Positions 47,934-59,973 of a DNA stretch of 64,000 bases are shown piece by piece. How positions within the stretch are numbered: the stretch's first letter is position 1; the number at the start of each line of letters is the position of its first letter. The position numbers and the translations under genes were made by a program. Under the pieces are notes generated by a model. It did not search any database and was not told where the DNA came from. It saw nothing but the letters and a program-made list of their open reading frames with translations. This DNA is from Inonotus obliquus (Eukaryota > Basidiomycota > Agaricomycetes > Hymenochaetales > Hymenochaetaceae), in contig JAJHTX010000007.1 of NCBI GenBank assembly GCA_032164295.1, positions 186,001 through 250,000 on the forward strand, given 5' to 3'.

Positions 47934-49557
47934 TATGAGGGATGACAGACGTGAAAATACCTTTGGGGATTGTCCGGCTCGGCGAAATCGATCTCGCTCA
48001 CTGTGCTGGATGGCATTCTGAGACTCGTTCCCTCATTCTGGCCTCGTTCTCCAGCCTCTTTCAGGTTGAACAGCATCCTACTCCCGAGAATGCAGAGAAA
48101 CGAAGGATTCCCGAGATTAGTCAGTACATTCGACAGGAACGTGTTCGAAACCTCCAGTTTAAACCCTAAAATAGCAAATGAAAAGCAGGAGATGACGCTT
48201 TTTGGGGACCATACGCATCAGATGATGAGTTTTTGATGATTGGGCTTACGTACAGAGCGTAGTACATCACTTGGTCCTGTATAAGGACATTGACAAGCGC
48301 AAACCCTTTGAATCCGGAAGACATCCTCCAGTACTCTGCGGCCTTGTAAAGTGCGAGCGCCATGAGAAGCATTCCATACACTAGTGGGATCAGCCTAAAT
48401 CGAGGTGAGTGATTGATTAAATTGCTCCAATCGGCTCACCAGTCGATCATTCCAAGCAGCCACGGAATGGCATTGGCGACACCGCAGAGTGTCAAGGGCA
48501 CCAATCCTCCAAGTATAACTGAAGCAAGGTAAGACAAGATACGCTGTTCAAAAAGATCATCTGACATACCGCGCTCTACTATAATACCGTAAGTGACCAA
48601 TCCTAGTTTAGTTCCAGCCTCCAACACCAACAACACTTTCAAAAATAAGCCCAACGTTCTATCTGTTCAGTGTGAGCATGGCTTATTGCAAGTAAGCATA
48701 TCCTACCTTGCGAGTACAGCGCAAGTACGCGGATCATCAGGATATCTAAGCGTACCGTGAATATGAGGGAGACAAAGGAATCTTAAAACATTCACAGTCA
48801 ATTGAAATGATGGTTATCCAGTCTAGTCAGCGGTCAGACAATGAGTCTTAGAACGTGCGGCAAGTACTCACTAGCAATATTGTAAGTCCATTCCGCAAAA
48901 TTGCCTGAGACACGTCATTCTTCTTATGCCAAACTGATACGGTTCGACGACATACACCTAGTAAATTATTGATCAGTAGTCAAACACATTTCCATCATTG
49001 AACTCACATGGGGAGAGTCTCGAAAAGCGAAGATCCTGGAGGCTCCGAGTTAGCCCTTCAATCGCGCCCAATAGTTGTATGACTCACTATACGGTATGGC
49101 AGTAGCACCGACAATTCCGACATAACGGTTCTAGCACTGTTTGCATTGCCACTATACATCTGGAACGACTGCTGCTTACCACAAAGTATACAAAATCGAC
49201 AGGTTTCCTCAGAATTTTCTTTTCCAGCTCAACAGTCAGTAACCAGTCCTCAGACACATGACAGAAACTCGGAAGACTTACCCAAAAGTAATTCGCCTAG
49301 ACCGTCAGACAGTTATCCCTTAAACAATCCGAAATGCTCAAGATGATGTGGTAATCATACCTCCTTATCTAAAGTAATCACTTTCGTAGACGTCAGCATT
49401 TAACTCTCAATCACCAGGTACAATTCTTACGAGTTTCATAAACCAGGACACTGAGAGTTGCCACTTGAAAGTACTGATTTACAATAACTTCCGAAACAAA
49501 GGTTGGCAGGAAATTGGGCTCGATGGATTCAATGTCGGATTTCGCAGTAAGAGGCAT
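47934..49557 (-). CDS. DUF6533-type seven-helix membrane protein, copy F
   Basis: First exon 49431-49557 (127 nt) with SEVIVNQYFQVATLSVLVYET, then LITLDKE, ANYFW, RKPVDFVYFV, NRYVGIVGATAIPY, a long intron, NFAEWTYNIA, WITIISID, ILMIRVLALYS, LVLEAGTKLG, AIPWLLGMIDW, LIPLVYG, ALYKAAEYW and a last exon with NPSFLCILGSRMLFNLKEAGERGQNEG, FAEPDNPQRY and HPSYAE before TAA at 47934-47936. All joints looked at keep the frame. Tail type as in D and I. Not paired with an FMO: the AT-rich transposon nest lies upstream. Function unknown. Confidence 0.78.
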
Positions 49558-50203
49558 CAGTGGAGCAGAAGTATGGTGAGATTTGGTTACGGTGGTGAGA
49601 GGACCTCAGACTACCGCATGATAGATAACATTTGTATGGTCGTCGTATCATACTTCCTAAACTCCGCATCTTGATTCGCATTGCATCCGATGATAACATC
49701 CAAGCACCACGACCTCATACGGTTGCTTGTTAAGATTAGAGCAGCTTCGAAGTCCGCTTGTTGTCTGGTTAGCAGTATGGGTTGATCGATTGCCGTGCGA
49801 AGAGAATGGTGTACTAGGAAGGATCAATGATTCAGGACTGTAGGCTTGGTAACTTCGCAGATGCAAACAATGAGTGCTTTCCACCAGAAGATAGCTAGTT
49901 TTGCCATAGTAATATCCATCAAGGTGAAAGGAAACCATTCTTCTTCGGCGGTGCCCTTTGACAACCAGAGGGGAAGATGAGAAGATACGTATGGAGATGT
50001 AGAAAGACATTAACTCGACTCACTTGAGCCGCTCAATGAACGGTATAGTGTCTTCAAACAGAATGCATTCCAACCAATGTACGATCAGTTGGAAGCTAAG
50101 CATTGGCAACGCAGCTCGATCCAACTGCCACTCAAATATGCCGCGATATTGTTACGAATCACGTGCATAAGATGCTGGCGTGACGAGGTGATTGTTTCCG
50201 TCC
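49558..50203. other. Upstream flank of copy F
   Basis: No gene. It contains an inverted relative of the tandem-unit promoter block ('ttggcatattgtag'-type sequence is replaced, but 'caggactgtaggcttgg' near 49835 matches the inverse of 'ccaagcctacaatcctgaaa' at about 657). So copy F carries the same 5' flank family as A-C. Confidence 0.45.
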
Positions 50204-51031
50204 CACGGCGGGCAAATCAGGATGGAGGTAAGGTTGGAATTTTAAATGTTTTTTTTGCTGTCATTTTAAATGCCGGTAAGCATATCGACCCATAAGATAT
50301 TATAAATATAAACCACGTGTCGATATTTTAAATATCGATAAGGGTATCGATCAGATTGATATTTTAAATATCAGTCGGTTAAATATTCTGTACTAGCATA
50401 TCTGCCGGAAAGAAATTTAAAATGGCTTTCGCGCTGTCATTTTAAATATCCGTAAGCATATCGAACCTACCCACGGCGGGCAAAATAGGATATCAGCGGG
50501 CATTAAATTTAAAGAATTTTTCTCGCAATTATTTTAAATATCAGTAAGCATATCGACCTCGCCGATATTATATATATGAACCACGTGCCCATATTTTAGA
50601 TATCGATAAGGATATCGATTGGGCTGATATTTTAAATTCCCTTCTGTATTTATGCATATCTTCCTGGAAGATATTCTAAACATCTACTTTAAATATCGGT
50701 AAGTACAGGTGGGTACATTAAGTCTTCGGCCCCCCCTGTTTTAGGAAGGTAGATTTGCATACTTTATATGGCAATTTAAGCGTCGGGTAGCACCCTGGTA
50801 ACCTGTTCATGTCGGCAAGGTCTGAGTTCGACAAGATTACTTACCCAATAAGGCATGCAAATCACCTTCCAAATTTGGGGGGGCCGAAGACTTAATGTAC
50901 CCACCTGTATATCAATCCCGCCGGTATTATAAATATAAATCAAGTGCCGATATGTTTGCCGATATTTAAATTTTCGGCAAAAAAATAATTTTAAATACCG
51001 CACCCACTGATATTCTATTTTGCCCGCCGTG
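50204..51031. mobile_element. AT-rich TIR element (CACGG ends) with nested MITE
   Basis: It begins CACGGCGGGCAAA (50204-50216) and ends TTTGCCCGCCGTG (51019-51031), an exact 13-bp inverted repeat, flanked by TCC on both sides (50201-50203 and 51032-51034). The interior is very AT-rich and made of recurring ATTTTAAATATCGGTAAGCATATCGA-like modules; another CACGGCGGGCAAAATA end lies at about 50472. No transposase. Three-base duplications and CAC ends recall CACTA/CMC elements, but this is only a suggestion. It is interrupted by the MITE at 50706-50907. Confidence 0.65.
50706..50907. mobile_element. 202-bp MITE, Tc1/mariner-like, TA target site
   Basis: The terminal inverted repeats match perfectly for at least 30 bp, beginning CAGGTGGGTACATTAAGTC, and continue imperfectly inward. 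TA flanks both ends (50704-50705, 50908-50909). It is inserted inside the older AT-rich element 50204-51031. Too short to code. TA duplication is the Tc1/mariner hallmark (known); family placement is inference. Confidence 0.82.
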
Positions 51032-51838
51032 TCCATCACGCCCATCTACATCTTGATCATACATGATACATACGACCAGTGACCTTCTGAGAACCTAAGG
51101 AACAGGATCGGTCTTTCGCTCGTTTGATTTCTCGGCTCCTCCCGTTGTGCGAAGTTTTTCACGTACCATAATTATTTTCGATAAGATGATTGGAATTAGA
51201 CCAGGGTCAATGGGTTCAACATAGCAAGGGCCATTTGCGAAGCAGACGTAAGCAGGTTGGATGAGCTCTAGACGCAGATTACCTCAGACTACCATAGAGT
51301 ATACGACCACAACTTTTATATTACACCTTAGTCTGTATTCGATGGCTACATTCGGGCATCAGAATTCGATGCAGGCACGATTACGGATCGTTGAATCAAG
51401 ATGAGGACAGACTCTGATATCAGAGTCCGGAAAGTTCATAGATACAAGCAATGAACAATTATCTTACCAGAAATCAACTGCAACTACCATCATCAGATCC
51501 ATCAGGTTCAGTCGAGCAGAGTGACACGCATCACAATCTTGGACTACATAGACTCACCAGACAATGCTGCTATGTGCCGTAGTTGGCTCCTTTATTGGTG
51601 TTACCGGTTAGATCTTGATTCGAAGATATGACTTGTGCACTGGTTGATTCTTGTGCCGGAAGCAACATCCCGTTCAGTAGCCACCCTTCATCAAGAACTT
51701 TTTCATGGTCGGAAGAATGAATAAGATTGCGTCTCCAACTCTGAAACTTCAAATCGTAATCAGTTGTCGCAGATTCATTTTCTATCGTTTGTCAAAGTTA
51801 CAATGCTATACTATTATATCGTCATCCATTCTTCAGTT

Positions 51839-53971
51839 CTAAAAATAATCCAATTCGATGCCTTTGATTTGCAGTGCCTAGTTTGATGAACAGTAAAAAA
51901 GTACAGCGTGAAGATCGGAACGAAAAGACTCACAAGAAACTTTGAATAAAACCGGGCAATGGCAAAGTTACCACCAGAAAACCAGAGCTGTAACGGATCA
52001 GACGATATCTCGAAAGGTGACAGAGATGATTACCACTCACGCCTGGCTGACCAGAGGGCTTGTACCCCGAACGTATTTCTCCATGTTCGTCGGAGCCCCA
52101 GATTTCTTGAGTCCGGTCTATCATTTCTTTCCCAAATGTACGAGCAAGTTTGTCTCGGACGTTGTGCCATCCAGTCCTAAGAGGGGTCCTGTATAGCCTT
52201 TCTATGAAGATAGCAATAAAATGAGAACGTACGCAAGGATTATTGAGTCCGCCTCAAGTTCAGAGCCGTCGGTGAATACGACACCCTTTGCCTTGAGGTG
52301 ATCGACTTCTACTCCCTGCTTGACTTTGACCTTCCCGTTGATGATGAGCGCGGCGCATCCTACATCATGGACTACCAACACAAGGTGACTCAGTAGCAGA
52401 CATCATTCCACGGTCATGGTGACTTACAATAGCCTGAATAAAGAAGTATTAGGCTGAATAGCGTATCCTTCTGAATGATTCAGTAGAGGTCTTACCGCCG
52501 TAACGATCAAAAAACATCAACGACTGGCCAGACGAGTCCGGACCGGATGTCAACTTAAAGCCAGCCTTCCTCAATCCCTCGTGCATCTCCTTATCGAACT
52601 CCTCCGCGAACGGCTGGACCTTCTTCCCAAGTTCACGGAGCGCGCCCATCGGCATACCGGCAAACGCCAAATCGGAGTAGTATATCGGCCGGTCTTCGCT
52701 GAACGTCTTGCTGGCCCTAGCGGAGGTGTATTTGCTTGACACGACCGCTGTAGCAGAGCGCTGGATCATAGTTACGCTCTTTGCACCGCGGAAGACAAGG
52801 TCCTGGCATACGTCTGCAGAGGAGTTGCCTGCGCCAACCACGACTACATTCTGTCCTGCAAAAGGCGCACCTCCCGGGAACGCGCTGGAGTGGAGAATAG
52901 TACCCTGAAATGAGGACGCTCCTGGGAAAGATGGTAGGATCGGATCACCGAGGTAACCAATGCTCATGACGAGGTGAGCCGGCTTGAGTGGTGTAGGTAC
53001 ACCATTGTGGTTGATCATAACCTCCCAGCACTTCGTCTCCGGGTTGTACTTAGGATTCGATTCGAGCTTGGAGGACGTCCATATTACGAGATCCTGTGTC
53101 TCCGCATACTGCTCCATCCAGTAGGCCAGCTTATCTCGAGGCGTAAATGTAGGCCAATTAGACGGGTATGGCTGGTATAAGACTAGACGCAGCCCTAACT
53201 TAGCGGAGATATGACTAGTGGAATGCAGATGCCGACTTACAAGTATGGTGAGCGCGGGGAGTATGCAACGCCAATGTCGGGTATCTGTTCTTCCAACTAT
53301 CACCGACACGCGCCGTTTGTTCTATGACGAGCGCCCTAATACCCATCTGACGGAAACGAGCGGCGACCTGAAGACCTGTTTGACCAGCACCGACTTTGCA
53401 AGATGTTATCATATAGGTCAAGAGATAAAGATCTTTGCGTACTGATGATAGCTTGAGGGTCTCTTTCGATTTCTGCACGCCGTTGCTCATGGACCTCGTT
53501 CCAGGTGAGGTTGTGCCCATCGTACAGACCAGATTCGTTCTTGACTTCCTCATGGCCTTTCCAGTCACTGACCATCATCATTACACAAAACGCCTTCACA
53601 GACTCCTCATCCTTCGGATAGTTCAATCGAGCATAGCCCTTTCCGAAAGCATTAGGTGTTTCAAAGTCGAACGCGGTCGCTATAATCGGGCACCCAGGAC
53701 CATGGGTGGATGCGTGAGGCTGACCGAATGGATTGCTGTCGAGCACGACATTATATATCTGTGCCTTGCTTAGTGAAGATTCCAGGTGGCTGCGGATAGC
53801 ACCATGTCCATGACGCGTTGTTATGCTTGTGCTGAAGACGAGAATGTCACGGAACCAGCACGATGGATCGAGGGAGACCAGTAGTGCTTCAATGTTCGCC
53901 TGAGCCAAGGCCTCACCAAACGCGGATATCCACGATGATGCGAGCTCAAACTCTAGGTTCTTGGTACTCAT
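51839..53971 (-). CDS. Flavin-dependent monooxygenase (FMO2), paralogue of FMO1
   Basis: Same eight-exon structure as FMO1, including the 6-nt exon (GCTATT, near 52433). Key motifs all present: GAGQTGL after intron 1, FQGTILHSSAF, VVVVGAGNSSADV, ILATGWHN and PSGQPG|LWFSGGNFAIARFYSKFL. The stop (TAG, 51839-51841) comes two codons earlier than in FMO1. Protein about 580 aa. No frameshift or internal stop found. Predicted NADPH/FAD monooxygenase; substrate unknown. Its divergent partner is DUF6533 G, which is dead, so FMO2 may be maintained or in early decay without its neighbour. Confidence 0.85.
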
Positions 53972-54392
53972 TATGATAGATGGCGAGCGTCCTGCGCAAG
54001 AATCCCCCGAGTCGATTAGTACTGAGCCTTTGCGGGTGATGCGAGCTGAGAACTGTCCGATTGAACGGAGGGCAAACTCCCATGGAGTTTACAATTGGGC
54101 CTTTATATGGAATCCTTATATCGTGGTTGGTAAAGACGGCATTGAGACAAATTTGAAGAAGATGCTTCGTCATGTGGCATTAATACGCGGCAAATATATA
54201 CCTCCCTTCTCGAGGGTTACTAAACAGTCGCACCGCGCAACATTAGCGCCTCCGAACTGAATGCGTAGATAAGCCTACCTAGGAATTCGGCAGGCGAATC
54301 TTCGACGGAGTACTTATTGACTTCAAGCCGTTTAAACCCCCCGTTTGTGCCAAGTGTAACCTTGAGTGCGTGCGCCACGACGGGCATAAGTA

Positions 54393-54409
54393 CACGTGAA
54401 TATCACGTG
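54393..54409. promoter_or_regulatory. Twin-CACGTG palindrome (copy 2)
   Basis: CACGTGAATATCACGTG, two CACGTG cores at the same spacing as at 11623-11639, 421 bp upstream of the FMO2 ATG. A bHLH-type target is inference. Confidence 0.5.
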
Positions 54410-54440
54410 CGTGTCGAATGACTCTATAGGAATTCATGTA

Positions 54441-54802
54441 CTGTATACGTCTGTACGGGTGCAACTGTAACGGTAACGCGGCCCTGGTTGGGTTGCTTGG
54501 TGTAACGTGTAACGCGGGGTCCAGGTTGCCGCGTTACAGGGTATATATTACTAAAAACTCAGAAAAACACCAAAAGCGCAAGCAATTTGTCCGAAGTAGG
54601 TAAGTTCACCTTCCCCGAACAGCAAGGTCAGGTCCAATACGACAGAAAGTACAAGTTATATTGTAATTTTCGCGGTTCAATGAATGTCCCGTTGGCTGCC
54701 TGGTTGCCTAGAACAGGGTGTGTAACGCGCAACGCTGCCTTGGTTGTCCATTTCGTTGCTGTAACGCACCCCGTCTGGTTGCACCCGTACAGACGTATAC
54801 AG
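54441..54802. mobile_element. 362-bp MITE with TA target site
   Basis: The two ends match as a perfect inverted repeat of about 25 bp beginning CTGTATACGTCTGTACGGG, flanked by TA (54439-54440 and 54803-54804). The FMO1 spacer has the uninterrupted site ('gaattcacgcagtcttttac', inverted at about 11555-11575), and the FMO3 spacer also lacks it. GTAACG-rich subterminal repeats inside. No coding capacity. Tc1/mariner-like by target site. Confidence 0.82.
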
Positions 54803-55704
54803 TAGTCTTTTACACCAGAATCATCCCCGCACTTTGCGTGACCTTACAGTTCCCGAACGAGAAGCGGAATACTTTTGGTACCACTCGTCGTGATTCACGC
54901 CCTGACTTGAGACTCGGATGTCGCATTCAAACAGGGTTGACTGTCCTCAATGTCCTTCCGTCTCAGAAATATCCTGCGATGCGCCAGGTTTGTCAGACCA
55001 AGATAGAATGTCGCGTGGAAGAGGGCCTAATCCAGTGTTCGGTGTATGGTCTTATTGATAGTGGTTTGCAATCGGACAGACGGAGCGCGATGCTTCGAAC
55101 TCGATCGAACTGAAAGAACGCCGCATCTCTTCCTGTAGGTATTCCTTTGTAACTGGTTGCTTTCGTGCAACGCATTCACGGAAACTGCGATGCAAATGCT
55201 CCTTCGTCGAGCTATTCTTGCACCACCGCATTCTTCACCATCTATCAACTCTTCGTGTGTGCTCCATCTCATTATCATCACTATTGTGTTCCGATTTTGA
55301 CCAGCCCACCCTAACAACAGCAGTTCTTTTCGAAGGCGCACAGTACTCATGACGGGTCAAGTGCTGACAAACGTGCGACGTTTTGAGTTGGCGTTGGTAT
55401 GCAAAAAACTATCACCTTGGCGTATCCTAATGCCTCAATCATTCTATATCCGTTATGTTACTGATACTGATCATTTGTCGGATTGTCTTCCGCATTAAGA
55501 GCCGTTACCCGTTCCTCAATCTTTTCCCGACTACATCAAAATACACCTGGGTATCGAGGCAAGATATATATTCCAAGGTATTAAGGTCACCGCATGATGT
55601 CCTGTTGCTTTGCCGTTAGTTATTCCTGCGGTCTGCATGCTTTCGATAGCAAGTATGTATATTTGATACCCTCGTCGAGGCCGGAATGCCACGGCACCCC
55701 ACAA

Positions 55705-56818
55705 GAAGCTCTCTTCGCGTGGTGCAGCACTGAATCTATCGACGCCAGTCAGATCCGAGATATCGTACCCGAGACGATTATTTTCAAGTAGCAACGACTA
55801 CAGTGCTAGTATTTGATACCCGTAAGAACGACACCTCACGTACCCGAGTCGAGCACTGAAAGTATCACAGTAATAACATTCGACAAATAAGTGAGATATT
55901 ACCACTGTCAACTTCATCCAAGCTTACTTCTGGCCACCTAGGTGAAGTACTTTTGTGTACGTCCGAAAAACTTGCGTCCTACATCCGAACTACAGTACTT
56001 ACCGTCAGTACTATAGAAAATGCCACGAAGACCAATTGACTTCGTCTTCTTCGTGGTAGGCGTGAGACTTACTAGACTGTACAGGTTGCAAGAACTTGGT
56101 TAGAACCAGTACATCGGCATTCTCGGCGCCATCGCCGACATATCTGGTAAGTCAGTTGATTCGTCGCATCTAGTCCTGGTGCCGAGCCAAATGCGTAATA
56201 TCCATTCTCGGCATGAACGCTCGCGCTGTAAGTTCCTCGATTCTATTGATTGATTGTTACAGCACTACTGATCACTGTTGCTCCTTCATCCAACCAGTTG
56301 TAAGAGGTCAATATTAAGTGTCTTGCCATGGAACTGAAAGCGAGTCAGGTAACTTTGCGCAATGGACGCAAGTTATAGCTAGTGCGTCTATTCAGCGGTT
56401 CCTTAGATAGATGTCTGACTATCGAGTAGACCAGATAATTGTTGTCTCGATTGACTGTAGGTCTTGCTATTCTTCATACCGTTCTGAAACTCACGGTATA
56501 CACAGATGGTCTAATGATCCGAGTGCTTCCAATGTATTCACGAGGTATGCTATTCCATTTACGAGGTGTCTTGCTCACTATGTTATTAGATGAAACATTG
56601 TTCGTGTGCCTCAAAATCTTGCTTGCATTAGAAACAGCGTCCTTAGTTGGATTGGCGATTTATCTGAATAGTCTAGCCCATGATGTGTTTGATGTCATTC
56701 TGTGCGATAAAAGCTCTCAGCTTCGCTTTCTGCTCTCAGTTGCAGTCGGCGGATTCGTAAACATGGCATTTTGCGGTTTCGACGGCAATCCGCCGTGGCT
56801 GTTGGGAATGGTCGATTG
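55705..56818 (+). pseudogene. Dead DUF6533 gene, copy G
   Basis: Closest to copy D. Lesions: the ATG position reads GAA; 10 bases are missing in the ISQYFQ codons of exon 1 (around 55784), shifting the frame; the RYFW-type exon ends in Cys (TGT) where D has Trp; the donor after exon 9 (ATG|GT in D) reads ATG|AT near 56682. After exon 10 (..NPPWLLGMVDW, 56818) the gene is cut off by the start of duplication block 2, so exons 11-12 are absent. Other exons (RRPIDFVFFV, NQYIGILGAIAD, NFAQWTQVIA) are still clear. Confidence 0.82.
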
Positions 56819-57503
56819 GTAAGTGACATGGAACATTGAGAGAGTCTGATTAGGGTCAAGAGGCACAACATAGGATCTAGTAGCAAGGGCCATTTGCGAA
56901 GCAGAAGCAAGCAGATGGGATGAGCTCTAGACGCAGGGATCAGAGTACCTCAGACTACCACAGGATACACAACCATAACTTTTATATTACATCTCAGTCT
57001 GTATTCGATGGATACACTCGGGCATCAGAATTCGATGCAGGCACGATCACGGATCGTTGAATCAAGACGAGGACAGACTCTGATATCAGGGCCCGGAAGG
57101 TTCGTAAGTAGATATAAGCAATGAACAATTTCCTTGCCAGAAACCAACTGCAAGCGCCATCGTCGGATCCGTCAAGTCCAGTAGAAAAAAGTGACATGCA
57201 CCACAATCTTGGACTACACAGGCTCACCGGACAATGCTGCTAATGGCTCCTTTATTGGCGTTACAGGTTAGATCTTGATTCAAAGATATGGCTTGTGCAC
57301 CGGTTGATTCTTGTGCCGGACCGGGCCCAGAAGCAACATTCCATTCAGTAGACCCGCTTCATCAAGAACTTTTCATGATCGGAATCAATAAGACTGCATC
57401 TCCAACTCTGAGCTCTGAAGCTTCGAATCGTAATTAGTTGTCGCAGATTGATTTCCTATCGTTTATCAAAGTTACAATGTTATACCATTACTTCATCCAT
57501 TCT

Positions 57504-59611
57504 TCAGTTCTGAAAATAACCCAGTTCGATGCCTTTGATTTGCAGCGCCTGGTTTGATGAATAGTTATACAGCGCAGCGTGAAGATCGGAACGAAAAGAC
57601 TCACAAGAAACTTTGAATAAAAGCGGGCAATGGCAAAGTTACCACCAGCAAACCAGAGCTGGAACGGATCAGACGATATCCCGAAAGGCGACAGATGATT
57701 ACCACTCACGCCTGGCTGACCAGAGGGCTTGTACCCCGAACGTATTTCTCCATGTTCGTCGGAGCCCCAAATTTCTTTAGTCCGGTCTATCATTTCTTTC
57801 CCAAATGTACGAGCAAGTTTGTCTCGGACGTTGTGCCATCCAGTCCTAAGAGGGGTCTTGTACAGCCATTCTATGAAGATAGCAATGAAAGGAAAACGTA
57901 CGCAAGGATTATTGAGTCCGCCTCAAGTTCAGAGCCGTCAGTGAATACGACACCCTTTGCCTTGAGGTGATCGACTTCTACTCCCTGCTTGACTTTGACC
58001 TTCCCGTTGATGATGAGCGCGGCGCATCCTACATCAAGAACTAACAACATAAGGTGACTCAGTAGCAGACATCATTCTGCGGTCATGGTGACCTACAATA
58101 GCCTGCATAACGAAGTATTAGGCCGAACAGGCACCCTCTTGAATGATTCAGTAAACGTCTTACCGCCCAAACGATCAAACACCATCAACAGCTAACCAGA
58201 CGAGTCAGGACCGGATGTCAGCTTGAAGCCAGCCTTCCTCAATCCCTCGTGCATATCCTTATCGAACTCCTCCGCGAATGGCTGGACCTTCTTCCCAAGT
58301 TCACGGAGCGCGCCAAGCGGCATACCGGCAAACGCCAAATCGGAGTAGTACGTCGGCCGGTCTTCGCTGAACGCCTTGCTGGTCCTAGCGGAGGTGTATT
58401 TACTTGAAACAACCGCTGTAGCAGAGCGCTGGATCATAGTTACACTTTTTGCACCGCGGAAGACAAGGTCCTGGCATATATCCGCAGAGGAGTTGCCTGC
58501 GCCAACCACGACTACATTCTGTCCTGCAAAAGGCGCGCCTCCCGGGAACGCGCTGGAGAGGAGAATAGTACCCTGGAATGAAGACGCTCCTGGGAATGAT
58601 GGTAGGATCGGATCACCGAGGTAACCAATGCTCATGACGAGGTGAGCCGGCTTGAGTGGTGTAGGTACACCATTGTGGTTGATCATAACCTCCCAGCACT
58701 TCGTCTCAGGGTTGTACTTAGGATTCGATTCGAGCTTGGAGGACGTCCATATTACGAGATCCTGTGTCTCCGCATACTGCTCCATCCAGTAGGCCAGTTT
58801 ACCCCGAGGCGTAAATGTAGGCCAATTGGACGGGTATGGCTGGTATAAGACTTAACGTAGCCCTAACTTAGCGGAGATATGACTAGTGGAATGCAGATGC
58901 CGACTTACAAGTATGGTGAGCGCGGGGAGTATGTAGTGCCAATGTCGGGTACCTGTTCTTCCAACTATCACCCACACGCGCCGTTTGTTCTATGACGAGC
59001 GCCCTAATACCCATCTGACGGAAACGAGCGGCGACCTGAAGACCTGTTTGACCAGCACCGACTTTGCAAGATGTTAATGTCAAGTTCAAGAGATAAAGAT
59101 CTTTGCGTACTGATGATAGCTTGAGGGTCTCTTTCTCATTCCAGGTGAGGTTGTGTCCATCGTACAGACCAGATTCGTTCTTGACTTCCTCATGGCCTTT
59201 CCAGTCACTGACCATCATAATTACACAAAACGCCTTCACAGCCTCTCCATCCTTCGGATAGTTCAATCGAGCATGACCCTTTCCGAAAGCATTAGGCGTT
59301 TCAAAGTCGAACGCGGTCGCTATAATCGGGCACCCAGGACCATGGTTGGATGCGTGAGGCTGACCGAATGGATTGCTGTCGAGCACGACATTATATATCT
59401 GTGCCTTGCTTAGTGAAGATTCCAGGTGGCTGCGGATAGCACCATGTCCATGACGTGCTGTTATGCTTGTGCTGAAGACGAGAATGTCACGGAACCAGCA
59501 CGATGGATCGAGGGAGGCGAGTAGTGATTCAATGTTCGCCTGAGCCAAGGCCTCACCAAACGCGGATATCCACGATGATGCGAGCTCAAACTCTAGGTCC
59601 TTGGTACTCAT
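57504..59611 (-). pseudogene. Dead flavin monooxygenase, FMO3
   Basis: It aligns with FMO1/FMO2 over the full length but has two disabling changes. A 28-bp deletion after TWNE (around 59130) removes VREQRRAEIER-type codons and shifts the frame; only retention of the 49-nt intron 1 would bring GAGQTGL back in frame. Then CAG (Gln after PDSSG) has become TAG at about 58193-58195, truncating the protein before the last ~110 residues. The rest, including the 6-nt exon and the stop region at 57504-57506, is still clean, so decay is recent. Confidence 0.85.
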
Positions 59612-59973
59612 TATGATAGATGGCGAGCGTCTTGCGCAACAATCTCCGGAGTCGATTAGTGCTGAGCCTTTGCGGGTGATGCGAGCTGAGAGCGGTTCGA
59701 CTAGACGGAGGGAAGACTCCCATAGAGTTTACAATTGGGCCTTTAAATGGTCCTTTTATCGTTCGTTGGTAAAGACGGTTTGAGGGACGCTTCATCATGT
59801 GGCAAATACGCTGCAAATATATTTTTCTTCCGCTCTTGAGGGTTACTGAATAGTCGCGCTGCGCAACATTAGCGCCTCCGAATTGAATGCATAGATAAGC
59901 CTACCCAGGAAATCTGCAGGCGAGGCTTTGAATGTGTTGAGTGTGTGCCAAGTATAACCTTGCGTTTGAAATA

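Larger units (their letters stand above)
53972..55704. promoter_or_regulatory. Spacer between FMO2 and copy G
   Basis: Homologous to 10589-12020 (inverted). It contains the CACGTG twin and a 362-bp MITE. The open frame 55027-55350 (reverse) resembles 10956-11144, but indels shift its C-terminal half relative to the other copies, so coding is not supported. Confidence 0.55.
51195..56185. repeat. Direct ~5-kb duplication, block 1 (FMO2 + G)
   Basis: It corresponds to 56850-62050: same 3' flank ('caagggccatttgcgaagca' at about 51228 and 56886), FMO on the reverse strand, spacer with CACGTG twin, DUF6533 5' exons on the forward strand. The same content, inverted, is found at about 10090-14800. 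Block 1 carries a 362-bp MITE that block 2 lacks. Ends are approximate. Confidence 0.82.

Noticed and set aside
50222..51010. AT-rich modular region considered as a centromere-like or CRISPR-like repeat array
   Set aside because: The modules are irregular, without equal spacers. The stretch is bounded by inverted CACGG ends and a target duplication, so a transposon explains it better.
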